Shown here one piece after another: positions 47,901 through 59,600 of a DNA stretch of 64,000 nucleotides. How positions within the stretch are numbered: position 1 is the first letter of the stretch; every line of letters starts with the position of its first letter. Location of the stretch: positions 62,001 to 126,000 of the forward strand of contig BROG01000262.1 of the NCBI GenBank assembly GCA_030159075.1. The letters are read 5' to 3'. Under the pieces are notes generated by a model. The model was not told where the DNA came from. It was given only the letters and a program-made list of their open reading frames with translations, and made no database searches. This DNA comes from Atrina japonica. Its lineage: Eukaryota; Mollusca; Bivalvia; Pterioida; Pinnidae. The position numbers and the translations under genes were made by a program.

Positions 47901-50900
47901 CAATGTATGTCCCTGACCTATGAAACCACTCTGATAGTCAATGTATGTCCCTACATGTACTTATGAAACCACTCTGAGATTCAATGTATGTCCCGACTTA
48001 TGAAACCACCTTCAGAGTCAATGTATGTCCCCGACTTATGAAACCACTCTGAGAGTCAATGTATGTCCCCGACCTATGAAACAACACTGAAAGTCAATGT
48101 ATATGTCCCTGACTTATGAAACCACTGAGAGTCAATGTATGTCCCCAAACCTATGAAACCACTCTGAGAGTCAATGTATGTCCCCAACCTATGAAACCAC
48201 TCTGAGAGTCAATGTATGTCCCCAACCTATGAAACCACTCTGAGAGTCAATATATATGTATGTCCTTGACTTATGAAACCACTCTGAGAGTCAATGTATG
48301 TCCCCAACCTATGAAACCACTCTGAGAGTCAATATACATGTATATGTATGTCCTTGACTTATGAAACCACTCTGATAGTCAATGTATATGTCCCTGACCT
48401 ACATGTATGAAACCACTCTGAGAGTCAATGTATGTCCCCGACCTATGAAATGACTCTGAGAGTCAATATATGTCCCTGACTTATGAAACCACTCTGAGAG
48501 TCAATATATGTCCCCAACTTATGAAACCACTCTGAGAATCAATGTATGTCCCTGACTAATGAAACCACTCTGAGATTCAATGTATGTCCCCGACCTATGA
48601 AACCACTTTGAGAGTCAATGTATATGTCCCTGACCTACATCTATGAAGCCACTCTGAGAGTCAATGTATGTCCCCGACCTATGAAACAACACTGAGAGTA
48701 AATGTATAATGTCCCTTACTTATGAAACCACTGAGAGTCAATGTATGAAACCAAACCTCTGAGAGTCAATATATATGTATGTCCTTGACTTATGAAACCA
48801 CTCTGAGAGTCAATGTATGTCCCCAACACTCTGAGAGTCAATATACATGTATATGTATGTCCTTGACTTATGAAACCACTCTGAGAGTCAATGTATGTCC
48901 CCGACCTATGAAATGACTCTGAGAGTCAATATATGTCCCTGACTTATGAAACCACTCTGAGAGTCAATGTATGTCCCCAACTTATGAAACCACTCTGAGA
49001 GTCAATGTATGTCCCTGACTAATGAAACCACTCTGAGATTCAATGTATGTCCCCGACCTATGAAACCACTTTGAGAGTCAATGTATATGTCCCTGACCTA
49101 CATGTATGAAACCACTCTGAGAGTCAATGTATGTCCCCGACCTATGAAACAACACTGAGAGTAAATGTATAATGTCCCTGACTTATGAAACCACTGAGAG
49201 TATGTATGTCCCCAACCTATGAAACCACTCTGAGAGTCTGTATGTCCCCAAACCTATGAAACCACTCTGAGAGTCAATGTATGTCCCTGAACTATGAAAC
49301 CACTCTGAGAGTCAATGTATGTCCCCAACCTATGAAACTACTCTGAGAGTCAATATATATGTATGTCCTCGACTTATGAAACCACTCTGAGAGTCAATGT
49401 GTGTCCCGGACTTATGAAACCACTCTGAGAGTCAATGTATGTCCCTGACTTATGAAACCACTCTGAGAGTCAATATATGTCCCTGACTTATGAAACCACT
49501 CTGAGAGTCATGTATAATGAAACCACTCTGAGAGTCAATGTATGTCCCCTTATGAAACCACTCTGAGAGTCAATATATGTCCCTGACTTATGAAACCACT
49601 CTGAGAGTCAATGTATGTCCCGGACTTATGAAACCACTCTGAGAGTCAATGTATGTCCCTGACTTATGAAACCACTCTGAAAGTCAATGTATGTCCCTGA
49701 CTTATGAAACCACTCTGAGAGTCAATATATGTCCCTGACTTATGAAACCACTCTGAGAGTCAATATATGTCCCTGACTTATGAAACCACTCTGAGAGTCA
49801 ATATATGTCCCTGACTTATGAAACCACTCTGAGAGTCAATGTATGTCCCGGACTAATGAAACCACTCTGAGAGTCAATGTATGTCCCTGACTTATGAAAC
49901 CACTCTGAGAGTCAATATATGTCCCTGACTTATGAAACCACTCTGAGAGTCAATGTATGTCCCGGACTTATGAAACCACTCTGAGAGTCAATGTATGTCC
50001 CTGACTTATGAAACCACTCTGAAAGTCAATGTATGTCCCTGACTTATGAAACCACTCTGAGAGTCAATATATGTCCCTGACTTATGAAACCACTCTGAGA
50101 GTCAATGTATGTCCCTGACCTATGAAACCACTCTGAGAGTCAATGTATGAAATGACTCTGAGAGTCAATGTACATGTATGTCCCTTACTTGAAAACCATT
50201 TGGAGAATATTGATGAACTAATACATGTCCCCTTACCTGTGACCTCCCCCTTCTCACTTTCACCTGTAGGGGTATAATGAACCAGGTTAATAGTAACCTG
50301 ATAATTAATGACAGTGATAGATATTACATGACTTTGTATCTTTAGAGACTGTATTTTCATGGCAGATGGGTGGTAAGAGCATGGCACTTTAAACTTCAAA
50401 CATTCCTCATTTATTATTACCGGTATTAGAACAGAGGTGCAGCTATGGAGAGGTTTGCCAATTTACTTGTGGAAGGCTTCTTACTTTTTGCTGGGTATAT
50501 ATACATGCACTGACCATTGTAACCAGGATTTCTTCTCCATGATTTAAAACTGACTTGTCTACATGTACATCATGTACATGTACATATAACAGAAAAATTA
50601 TTGAGTGTGATGTACATTTGTATGTGAAAAACAACATTAAAACGGTGCACATATACATACATGTACATGTATGTATGCTGTATTCTTGGATACATGTACA
50701 TGTAAATGATTATAAATTTAAAAGAAAACCTCTGAAGCCATTCTGTACCTAGGATAATGAGAAAAATAAACAAACTGTTTAACAGATGTGTATTGAGTGG
50801 GAAGGAAAACCTCAACCTTTGTGGTAAGAATCTGAAAGTTCAATCCTTGCCCTGGGAAACCCCCAGAATGGATAACCTGATTCTCACCACTTGGACAGAG

Positions 50901-51720
50901 ATTTCCTTATCCACACCACATGTACACACCCAGGTAATTCTACTATTAGAAGATGATATCAGACAAATAGAGTCGGATACAATGCAAAAAATATTAATAA
51001 TATTTAGAAGTTGATACAAAAATTAAATACACATGTACCTCCATATAACTGGATAATCCGCACTTGTTTCGTAGTTCCGTATACATCCACTACTGCATAA
51101 AGAGGACCCATTTGGTAAGGGATGTTTCTTGCACAAGGTCCTTGGTCCTCGCCATTTATAATAAATCTCATCTCAGCTGTTTCGCCGACTACTCTGAACA
51201 TAATACCTATTCGACTTCCAACATCTGTTGGAAGAATGTTCTTTTTCGGTGTTGCACCAGACATCTCGCCATTTTTTGAGTACACAAACAGTTTCCCCAA
51301 AGGCAACAATAAACTCCGACTAAATGAGCCCTGTGGGGTTTGTATCGTCTCAGTATCACCTAGAATAGATTGGTACGGTTCAACATCGCCATTTTCCTGC
51401 TCACTAGATTCAGAATATACAACTTTATTATGCGACTTTGTCACTGCAAATATCCATGATTTCCCCATATTATGTAAGTCTGGCAGTGCATACTGGGGAA
51501 GTTCAAACTGTTCCGCTGGATTGAACTGGGTCAAACCTATTCTCATGTGACCACTCCAACCGCGTTCATTTTTTTCAATTTCAACAAGAAAAATCTCCCC
51601 AGGGCGTAGTGGTTTTTCACTGAATGTTAGTGCATGAGCAAAACTAGTCTCCCTAAAGGCGACCATGTTGTCATATGACAGACGTATATTTTGTCCATGA
51701 TACGGATGAAATCTTGTCAT
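41866..51720 (-). CDS. NEURL2: Neuralized-like protein 2 (NHR domain plus SOCS-box-like tail)
   Basis: Two coding exons on the minus strand: 51720-51039 and 41981-41866. They join in phase 1 (GGAG|GTACAT donor, TTTTGCAG|TG acceptor) to give 265 aa plus stop. The NHR domain occupies about residues 2-228, with [13 protein letters not shown] at the start, [50 protein letters not shown] and [10 protein letters not shown]. The tail LQNACRDQ...[14 protein letters not shown] matches the vertebrate NEURL2 C-terminus. NEURL2 (Ozz) acts as a substrate adaptor of a Cullin-RING ubiquitin ligase in muscle. The same role here is inferred. The frame stays open upstream to an acceptor (TCTTTCAG|ATTATT, exon edge 51740), so an upstream exon could supply more N-terminal residues or only 5' UTR. 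The 9 kb intron is filled by a minisatellite. Confidence 0.88.
41984..42125. repeat. Intron flank segment, first copy of a duplication
   Basis: The sequence from the NEURL2 acceptor tract (AAAACAGTTTTAGTTAAAAT) to ACATACACCTTAAAA is repeated almost unchanged at 43262-43403. The array proper starts at its right edge in both copies. Confidence 0.9.
42981..43218. mobile_element. MITE with CAGRGATTTTCCAC ends inserted in the minisatellite
   Basis: 238 bp. The left end CAGAGATTTTCCAC and the inverted right end CAGGGATTTTCCAC differ at one base. The flanks CCTATG (42975-42980) and CCTATG (43219-43224) form a 6-bp direct repeat that is single in ordinary array units. CAGRG ends recall hAT elements, but hATs make 8-bp duplications, so the superfamily is left open. 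An inverted relative is at 61992-62224. Confidence 0.88.
43262..43403. repeat. Intron flank segment, second copy
   Basis: Near-identical to 41984-42125. On the minus strand it ends GTTTTGTTTTTCATAAG, a pyrimidine tract followed by AG, and so a possible decoy acceptor 1.3 kb upstream of the true one. Confidence 0.88.
50201..51038. other. NEURL2 intron, 5' part outside the array
   Basis: Non-repetitive AT-rich DNA with several TACATGTACATGTA palindromes (for example near 50565 and 50660). Open frames on both strands here are unrecognised and probably not coding. Confidence 0.5.
51039..51720 (-). CDS. NEURL2: NEURL2 NHR-domain exon
   Basis: Encodes nearly the whole neuralized homology repeat without stops, from MTRFHPYHG to RIIQLYG. 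The donor reads GAG|GTACATG. The exon probably begins at 51740, where TCTTTCAG precedes it. The ATG at 51720 is the first in frame after that acceptor, but the residues before it (YYDKIR) could be coding. Confidence 0.9.
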
Positions 51721-51740
51721 TCTGATTTTGTCATAATAAT

Positions 51741-52090
51741 CTGAAAGAGAAGAATAAATCTCACTGAAAAAAAATCTATCAATATCGATGAATTGAAATC
51801 AGGCCAAAACATTTATCTACATGTACACTATTAATGCTCACTGCAATGTGTTGTACATGTAAAAGTCATACACATCACACTATAGCTAGTAGTTATAAAT
51901 TTATGTATAAAATGGAATAAAAATAAACAATGATTGGCTTTGAGATTACAGGTACATGTATCTTTAAATTCAATACTCTACATTATCTGGTGATACAGGA
52001 AAAAAAACATTGTGGGCTACATCACTTACCCAAGTTATGTTAGAATCTTACAAATAGCTTTATACACATACGTATATATGTGTACATTGT
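51741..52090. other. Upstream of the NEURL2 NHR exon
   Basis: No exon recognised. Likely intron or promoter-proximal sequence of NEURL2 on the minus strand. Confidence 0.4.
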
Positions 52091-52091
52091 A

Positions 52092-52697
52092 TACAGTAAA
52101 ACCTGTTTATGACAAATTCACTGGGACCTCTAAATTAAATTGTTACATTTGTACAGCAGTATTTTGTAACTGGTAGATTGTACAAGTGTTATGATCAATG
52201 GAGGACTAATAATATTCCCGATTTAAATTGTTTAATGTACAAATGTAACACGATACAGTAATACAATACTGTTTGTAACATAAAATCCAATGTATGTGCA
52301 AATACATGTATTGGAAGATCGAATTACATTATTTGTTACATGAAATAAAAGTTAATGATATCAGAACTACATGTAATTATAAATCCCTCCTAACTATGAA
52401 TGCCCGATAGACCCCAGGTAGTGTAGTCACATCATGATATACATGTACAAAAATGTACTTTAATTCCAGAACATACATAGTAATGGCAATATACAAACAA
52501 ATTCGTTACAGCAAATGGATTTTTGCTGGTGGGCATGAAAAAACCATTTGCTTTCAACAAATTTTGTTACATCTGAATTTGTTACTCACAAATTATATAT
52601 TTAACAGTATACATATATATGAGAAATTGAAGGGAATTTTTTAACTAGGTCTAAGATTTCGTTAGATCTGGGTTCATTTTCAACAAGTTTTACTGTA
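52092..52697. mobile_element. TIR element with TACAGTAAAAC ends
   Basis: The left end TACAGTAAAACCTGTTTATG and the inverted right end TACAGTAAAACTTGTTGAAA match over about 11 bases, with weaker similarity beyond. About 606 bp, no transposase. TA may be the target site. Confidence 0.6.
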
Positions 52698-52699
52698 CA

Positions 52700-55600
52700 T
52701 GTGTATATAGCATCAGGATGGGAATTTTAAAATTATTATAACATTCCCTGAGAGTGGAGGTGAGCTACATGTTAAAATGAATGAAAATGACAAAGTCTGA
52801 AAAGACATCAAAATTGTGTCAAAATTAATTGGTTCAAGGCCCTTATAAGATTTTAAATTCATTCATTGAAGGGGTTTGTATAATAATTATCTGTCACATG
52901 AGAAATACATTTGTAAAGTAGAAATGCCAGTACTCTGCTAAGCTCAGAGAAAAAAAAAAGTTTGAGGCTGGTACTTGTTTAATAAGCTAGCTCTAAATGG
53001 TAAGGAGGTAGACAATGTGCTGTACATACATGTACATGTATGTACAAATGTAGTGTACATTTACGTACGATCCAAAAACCTTCATCAGAACAGAATTTTT
53101 TGCATTTTTAGGGCAATTAATCTAAAATATATTCAATATGACATTGATTAAAATAGTTCTAATATAAAATAAATAATAATCATTGATTTATTTTTGTTGT
53201 GAAATGGCATCTTAGAAGATCTAGTATCATTAAACTTTACAAGAAGACTCAGTCATCAATCTTGTTTCCGCTCTAGATCTTGCTCTATTTTGTCTTTAAG
53301 GTAGCTTGTCTATTTGTAAGCAAGCCAAGTGAGCTTGTTATGGCAAATTCAGGCCATTGGCCATTCGCAAAGCGGACTTAATGACTATAAACTACCCAAA
53401 ATGCAATACTATACAATGTACTACAATGTATATAGTCTCATTTACTTTCTCCATGAACCGCGAAAAAGTCATTTTCTAAAAAGTTTTGATGAGGTACTTA
53501 TTAAATGTAACTACTGTACAAGCAAATGTTCTGTAGACTAAGATCATGGTAACTAAACATCGGAATGTTAATCATTGTGTAAAACATGGAGTTGTGTTCT
53601 CTTTCAAGGCACTGCCTTAATTCATATTACATGTAATTATTAAATACAAGCTGAATCAACTGTTTAGACATGTTAACCTCTGATGACCAAAAAGAGATAT
53701 AGATTCACACTGCCAAAGAGGTAGCATTGTGCGCAGGCTAGCGGTGATGAATTGCGAACTGTATAAAGGGCCATTTCAGAGAGCCAAAATTATGAAATTA
53801 TTTAGATAGTTCGAACCTCGATCTTTCATGAAATACATATGTACAAAAACCATTAATATCCAGCTTGGTTGCACCATTCATGGCATTTACGGTCTCGCAG
53901 GATTTAGTGTAGACCTAGAAAACAGGAGCAGAGGAGCATTTGCCCTCTAAAAATATGGTATATTCTGTTTAAAGGGTGAATTTGACGTAAAATGTGATTA
54001 GCGATCTAAAGTTTAATACATTTAAATGATATGGGAAAAATACCCAAAAGACAATTATAATTTGTTTAGGTACCAACTGTTTTTGTAGATGCTGTTTCTA
54101 AGTAAGCCGACTACTTCCGACACCATCTATGAACATAAATAAATGAATACATATGTTTTCCCGGCCCCATGGGCTACCGAAGATGTTGCAGTGTTAATCA
54201 GTCTGCAAATGAAACCGAAATGGTGAGGTCATCAATCAATCAAGCAACAATCTGATACCCAGTAAATTTTCCTACACAATACCTCATTTTCATAATAGAA
54301 CTGATTATACGGTTTGATTTTAATCCTTTCAACAATACATAAACACCATTTATATGGAACATAAAGTTGCCACCTAGATCCGTTTTGCTAATTTTTCGTT
54401 ATGGAATAAACACAAATTTTGATAAAAATGACTTTCAACACCACAAATCTCTGAAACTAGACTTTTCTCAGATATATCATATAAAGCATATATTCACACC
54501 TAAATCATATTGACGCTTAAAACTCAAATCCTATCAAACTGTTTCCTTATTCCTAGGTACTAAAACAGCTCTTGGCCCTGTTAGCATTTCTCTCCGAAAG
54601 AATGAAATATTTCCGCTCTATTCAATATTAATCTTTAACACAACCCCTTCAAATTTTATTTTATGTCAAATCTCTTTAACCACATGAAAAAGGATCTATA
54701 TATAAAATTTGCATATGGTAAACGTGTTTATATTCAGTTGATTGGTCACTTGTGCTCTCGTGACAAAAACGTAGGTAATACAGGCTGTACATGTTCTGTT
54801 GATTGTTTTAAACCATCGTCATGAAAAATGACAGAAATTTAGAAGATTTTCTAAGAGTAAAGGGATCAATCTTCTGGATGGATTTATGTAGTAAATTCTG
54901 TGCAGTTATGTATTGTACAAGCGAATTCATTTTACGTAAGATAACGGATCAAGATATAAATGCCTTTGAGAAAATCGCAGAAAACCTTGTCCTATACATG
55001 TATGTACCCAAACGCACTATACATAGATACATGTTCATTTAGTTAGGTTAGTAACTTGCCAAAGCCAAACCCATTTTACATTAAAATTCATGTACCGGTA
55101 CAAAGTCAATGTTTTTATCCCATAACATGTTTTATTTATTTCTGATAAAATTTTTATTCATCAATGATATAAGCAGCAATCAATCGTCGTAAGTTGCATA
55201 TACCTGTACATGTACATGTCAAACAATATAATGTCATACTCATTCTTTCGTTTGTGGTTAAATTACAACTTTTATCACTTTTAGTTCACATTTTGTAAGT
55301 TTAATTAGGGTGTGGAACATTATTTTCTGATAATATGACATGCAATCGTTAGCAATATAAGCGACCCCATATCTTCAGGTCTTCGTCCGACATATCAACA
55401 CGTGGTGAAGTTTACAGAGTTTTAAATCTAAATCATGTAAATGTAAAGGAATATAAGAAATTAATTGTTGTCAATGGATGATGATTGGGATATCACAAGA
55501 AATATTAATTGCACGTGTGGATAATATGGCGTCACGAGAAGTAATTATTTAGTAGTTTGCCTGTATTTCACTGGAGGCCTGGGTACTGTCAAAACAACGC

Positions 55601-56674
55601 ACAGGCGTGAAAATATAATAAACTCGAGGATTAAATGTACACACGCAGATTAGAAAAATGTATTGGGATGGAAAACAAAATACATGTACTGTGCTTTGGT
55701 AGAAATATAAAGAAATCTGAAGTTTCGGACAACAAAGGTCAAAGCGGTAAGCGGAAGATCAATCTTAAAAGCGGTAGACTATCAATGAAATGAATAGAGT
55801 TAATTATGACATTTAAACATATCTGACTGTTCATTTGGTGAAAGTGTGTACATGAAGGTAATATCATCCATTGCTCAAAGGCTCGTTGCTCTCCTTCCCT
55901 TTCTTTCTTCCTTAATTACAGAGGTCATGTAGTTTATGTTGTTTATGAACATGATACAGACAAGATCTGAAAAACTGTCAGCCAGTCAGGCTCCTGACTC
56001 TCAACCTTTCATCTGTCGAAAAACTTTTCCAATATTGCTTATGCTATAAATATTTGACTCAGAATCATTTTACGGGAAACGTGATGGCCATGTGACATCG
56101 GAAAGATTCAATATTGTCGGCAGAAGTTTGCACCTGTGGATGAGAGTTCACTTACCATACATCTCAAAACTTCTGGGTAAATCTGTTTAATTTAAATTTC
56201 ATCCATTTCTATGATTATCAGTTTTGATGCATAACATTTCCTTTACATTTTCAGCGTTGCAATACTTTCATTTCTGCAAAAGAATAAGGAATATGACAAC
56301 CAATTCCACAAATATGCTATAGGCCTAAAACGTTTTTTCACAAACAGGTTTTCGTATGCTTCCGGTTCCGGTTATTCAACCTTTGTTTGTGAATAATAAT
56401 CTAACGTTCACACCCGATTAAATAATGAATGGAACATATTCAAAATTATTTAAACACATTGTGCTTTGTATTATAATATTATTTTGAATATCAATAGGAA
56501 ACAAGATATACTGACTAGAAACATAAAAAGTATCCTTAATTTGAGTGATTACTATTTTTGTACACAATTCGGGCGCGGTCTGACAATGTAATTTTAGATA
56601 AAGGAAAGCTGAAGCTGAGCGGTAACACAACTTTCTTGGAACATAGCAATAACTATTTTAAAGAGAAAGTAGGG
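52700..56674. other. Intergenic stretch between NEURL2 and SEH1
   Basis: NEURL2 (minus) and SEH1 (plus) point away from each other, so their promoters and any NEURL2 5' exon should lie here. I cannot locate them from sequence. Short frames (for example 54821-55042) are not recognised. TACATGTA palindromes are frequent. Confidence 0.5.
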
Positions 56675-59600
56675 ATGTTTCAGACCAAGCAAATTCCAGC
56701 GGATCATAAAGACCTTATACATGATGTATCTTACAATTATCATGGAACAAGAATGGCGACATGTTCTAGTGACCAAAGTGTAAAGGTAAATTATGTCACT
56801 TACAATTCCTCATCATAGACATAGGCCGAATTTTCTGCCCCGGTTTACCACCAAAAAAAAAAAAAAAAAAAAAAAATCGCTTAAAATCGGGCCAGAAAGT
56901 TCGGCCTATTCCTCACCACTGATCTGATCTGACAGGCGGATCACCATTTTAAACTTCATTCATATGTACATTTATATTCATGATATACTAGGCCAGCGAT
57001 AGATAATATGGGGTATGGACTTCTTCTTCTTTTGATTGTCAAACAAACTCGACTATCGCAATTTCGGACATATAAATAATCGGCCCATATCAAATAATAC
57101 CCATGGAGATAGAAAACGTACAGGTAAATGTTCCATGGGACTAACTTTGAAAAACAAAAATGATATGAAGCTATGCAGGTAAATTGACATTCTTTTGACT
57201 AACAGCTGGTCATTCGGACCTATGTTGTTTTCCACACAGATCTGAACCGAATATTGTAAAAAATTTATAAGTGAGTCGTCAACTATTACACAGCCTTGAT
57301 GGAAACTGATCACGACACAGTCACTTTGACATGAGTGCTCTACAATTCTTCACTTTTATGTGAACCAGTAGTTTTAATAGCTGCCAGGGATTTTTAAATA
57401 TTCAAAGTCAAATATAAAATTTGGTATCCAATATTAAGAAATATTTCGCGATATAACAAATATGATATGCACGTAGGAAAACGAATGCACCAAAACCTAA
57501 AACCTAGGGTTGCTCTACTAACAAAATGCAATTTCGATGTAGCTTTAGCCTATGAACAAGTCCTAATGAATTGGCATTAAAATTAACACTTAAAAATTCC
57601 CGTGTTTTAAAACCGAAGGAACATAGGCCGATTTTACTCAAAACGGCATTTGTCAGGCCGACTTTGAAATTGGCCGAGAATTGATTATATCGAGTCCGTA
57701 ATGGGCCAAGTCAGGACCCTAAACCGATGTTATACTCTTCTAGACTTTTGATTGTCAAACACACAGTGACACGATCAACTTTGCTGTTTTTAAAAATAAG
57801 ACAGAAAAAGCATACCATGGAGAGAGCGATCTCACGAAGGCATGTTCCACACTTTTGAAAAAAATACGTCAATGATCATGAAGTTGTGCACTATGGAAAA
57901 TTCTTGTTGGCTCCCACAGGTCATTTGGACCTAATTTGTTCCACACAGATCTAACCGAATATTACAGTCCGAAAAAAATTTATAAGTAACTGTAAACCAC
58001 GACTATTTTGCCTTGATGCCCTGATCATGCAGACACAGTCACTTTGACATGTGAGCAAATTTTTTCTACAAGTATAAGAAAATCACTTTTCATGTGAACC
58101 AGTAGTTTTAATAGCTAGCCAGGGATTTTTAATATATATAAATATATATATATTTCTGGTTCGATAGAAACTAGTCGTGATATGCGATTGATTTATCGAG
58201 TAAACAATCGAAACTAAATTTGGTTAATAAAGTGATTTAGAGCTTTGTCATGAACAAGTAATGACTTGGCATTAAAAAACATTTACAAGTGCATAATCAA
58301 GGAAAAGTATTACTCAAAACGGCATCGGTCATGCGGTCCGGAAAGTTGGGATCTACAGCACAGAACCTACATGTAGTATGCATTTGTTTCATTTTTATCT
58401 ATATCTATTTATTTGATTTGGTTTATGGATTTGATAAAAATTATAAAATAAATAAATAAATACATGTAGATAACTAAATAAATAATGGATCATGTGGTTG
58501 AACCACAACCATGTCGTAGGATCAGGAAACATCCATACAAACGGATGGCTGAAAAATATAAGTCCCTATAGATCATATTTAATCATTCTAAAATCACTAA
58601 AACGGATTTGAAATTTAGTATAAAAATACAACAAAATGGTAAATTGTTTACTTAATAATGCATATATTTCCTAAAATTTGTAGAGTACTCTAGTGTACTC
58701 TAGCGTATTCTAATTAGTCCGACCCAAATGAGCTTCTCTATACATGCATGTATATGACGGCATTAGCCTCTATCACATGCTTATGAATAAGAACACACTC
58801 ACTCCCCATGTAGGTCTGTTGTAAAATAAATAAACTTTATTGGAGAAAAAAAACCTACAAATAAAAAAGTTATATCATTTATGTCGTTTACTTAGCAACA
58901 TACATGTAGTATAAACAGTCCAGACTTGCCAACATTGAAAAATTTTAATGGGGGAGATTTTTCAATCTCATGGGGGAGACTGAAAATTTTAGTACCGGTA
59001 AGGATCAGTAGGAAAATTTTAAATATTTCATGTGGGAGGTATGCATTTTTATTGCAGAAATTTGTAAAATTTTACAAAAAAAATAGGGAGTCCTCCTATT
59101 TATGGGAGAGACTTGGCAAGTAATGAAGTATGAACAGTCTGATATAGGGTGGTAAGTTACTACACAGGAGCCTGAAATCCTCTCTGTAATTTCATTAACG
59201 AGTTACTTACATGAGGGAGAAAAAAGGGAATGAGTGCAATAAGTTTTTGGGGCATAGCCGAATCCAACATTTTGATGTTTATATACCCACGTTCACCAAA
59301 TCATTTATGGCGTCTACATTGTAATTACTACATGTATCTATCATTTTTGGAAATGTCTACGAGAAGAGTCAGAAGGGTGATTGGTGCCAGCTACATGTAT
59401 AAAAGTTATCAGGACAACTCATACCCAAGTCATATCATATCAACATATACATGTGTAAGACAAAGAACCAGAGCTAGACCCAATGAGAGACAATCCGTAC
59501 CCAATTCAAATATAAACAGTAAAACTTTGATGAGTCGAAGTTCAAGGGACCACCTAGAAAAGTTTGAAACAACATGACTACAACTCATGAATTATAACAG

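Larger units (their letters stand above)
42121..50200. repeat. 38-bp-unit minisatellite, about 8 kb, inside the NEURL2 intron
   Basis: The basic unit is TATGAAACCACTCTGAGAGT plus CAATGTATGTCCCCGACC (38 bases), in about 200 variable copies. Units differ mainly in CCGATCT/CCGACCT/CCAACCT/CTGACTT, GAGAG/GACAG/GGGAG and an optional TATATG insertion. GACAG and GATCT variants dominate 42180-42960, while CTGACTT and AATATATGT variants dominate 49400-50110. A 1.85 kb and a 0.54 kb shift reproduce the same variant order (blocks starting 45139, 46991, 47533), showing higher-order duplication. Because 38 is not a multiple of 3 and each unit contains TGA, no long frame exists. Interrupted at 42981-43218 by a MITE and at 43262-43403 by duplicated flank. 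Confidence 0.97.

Noticed and set aside
42121..50200. CRISPR-like appearance of regular 38-bp repeats
   Set aside because: Units are contiguous with no unique spacers, are internally variable, and lie in a spliced animal gene. This is a minisatellite.
51122..51550. 142-codon plus-strand frame
   Set aside because: It is antisense to the well-supported NEURL2 NHR exon and has no motif of its own.
54821..55042. 73-codon frame as a NEURL2 or SEH1 upstream exon
   Set aside because: Plus strand, no similarity to either protein, and no matching splice phase that I could justify.
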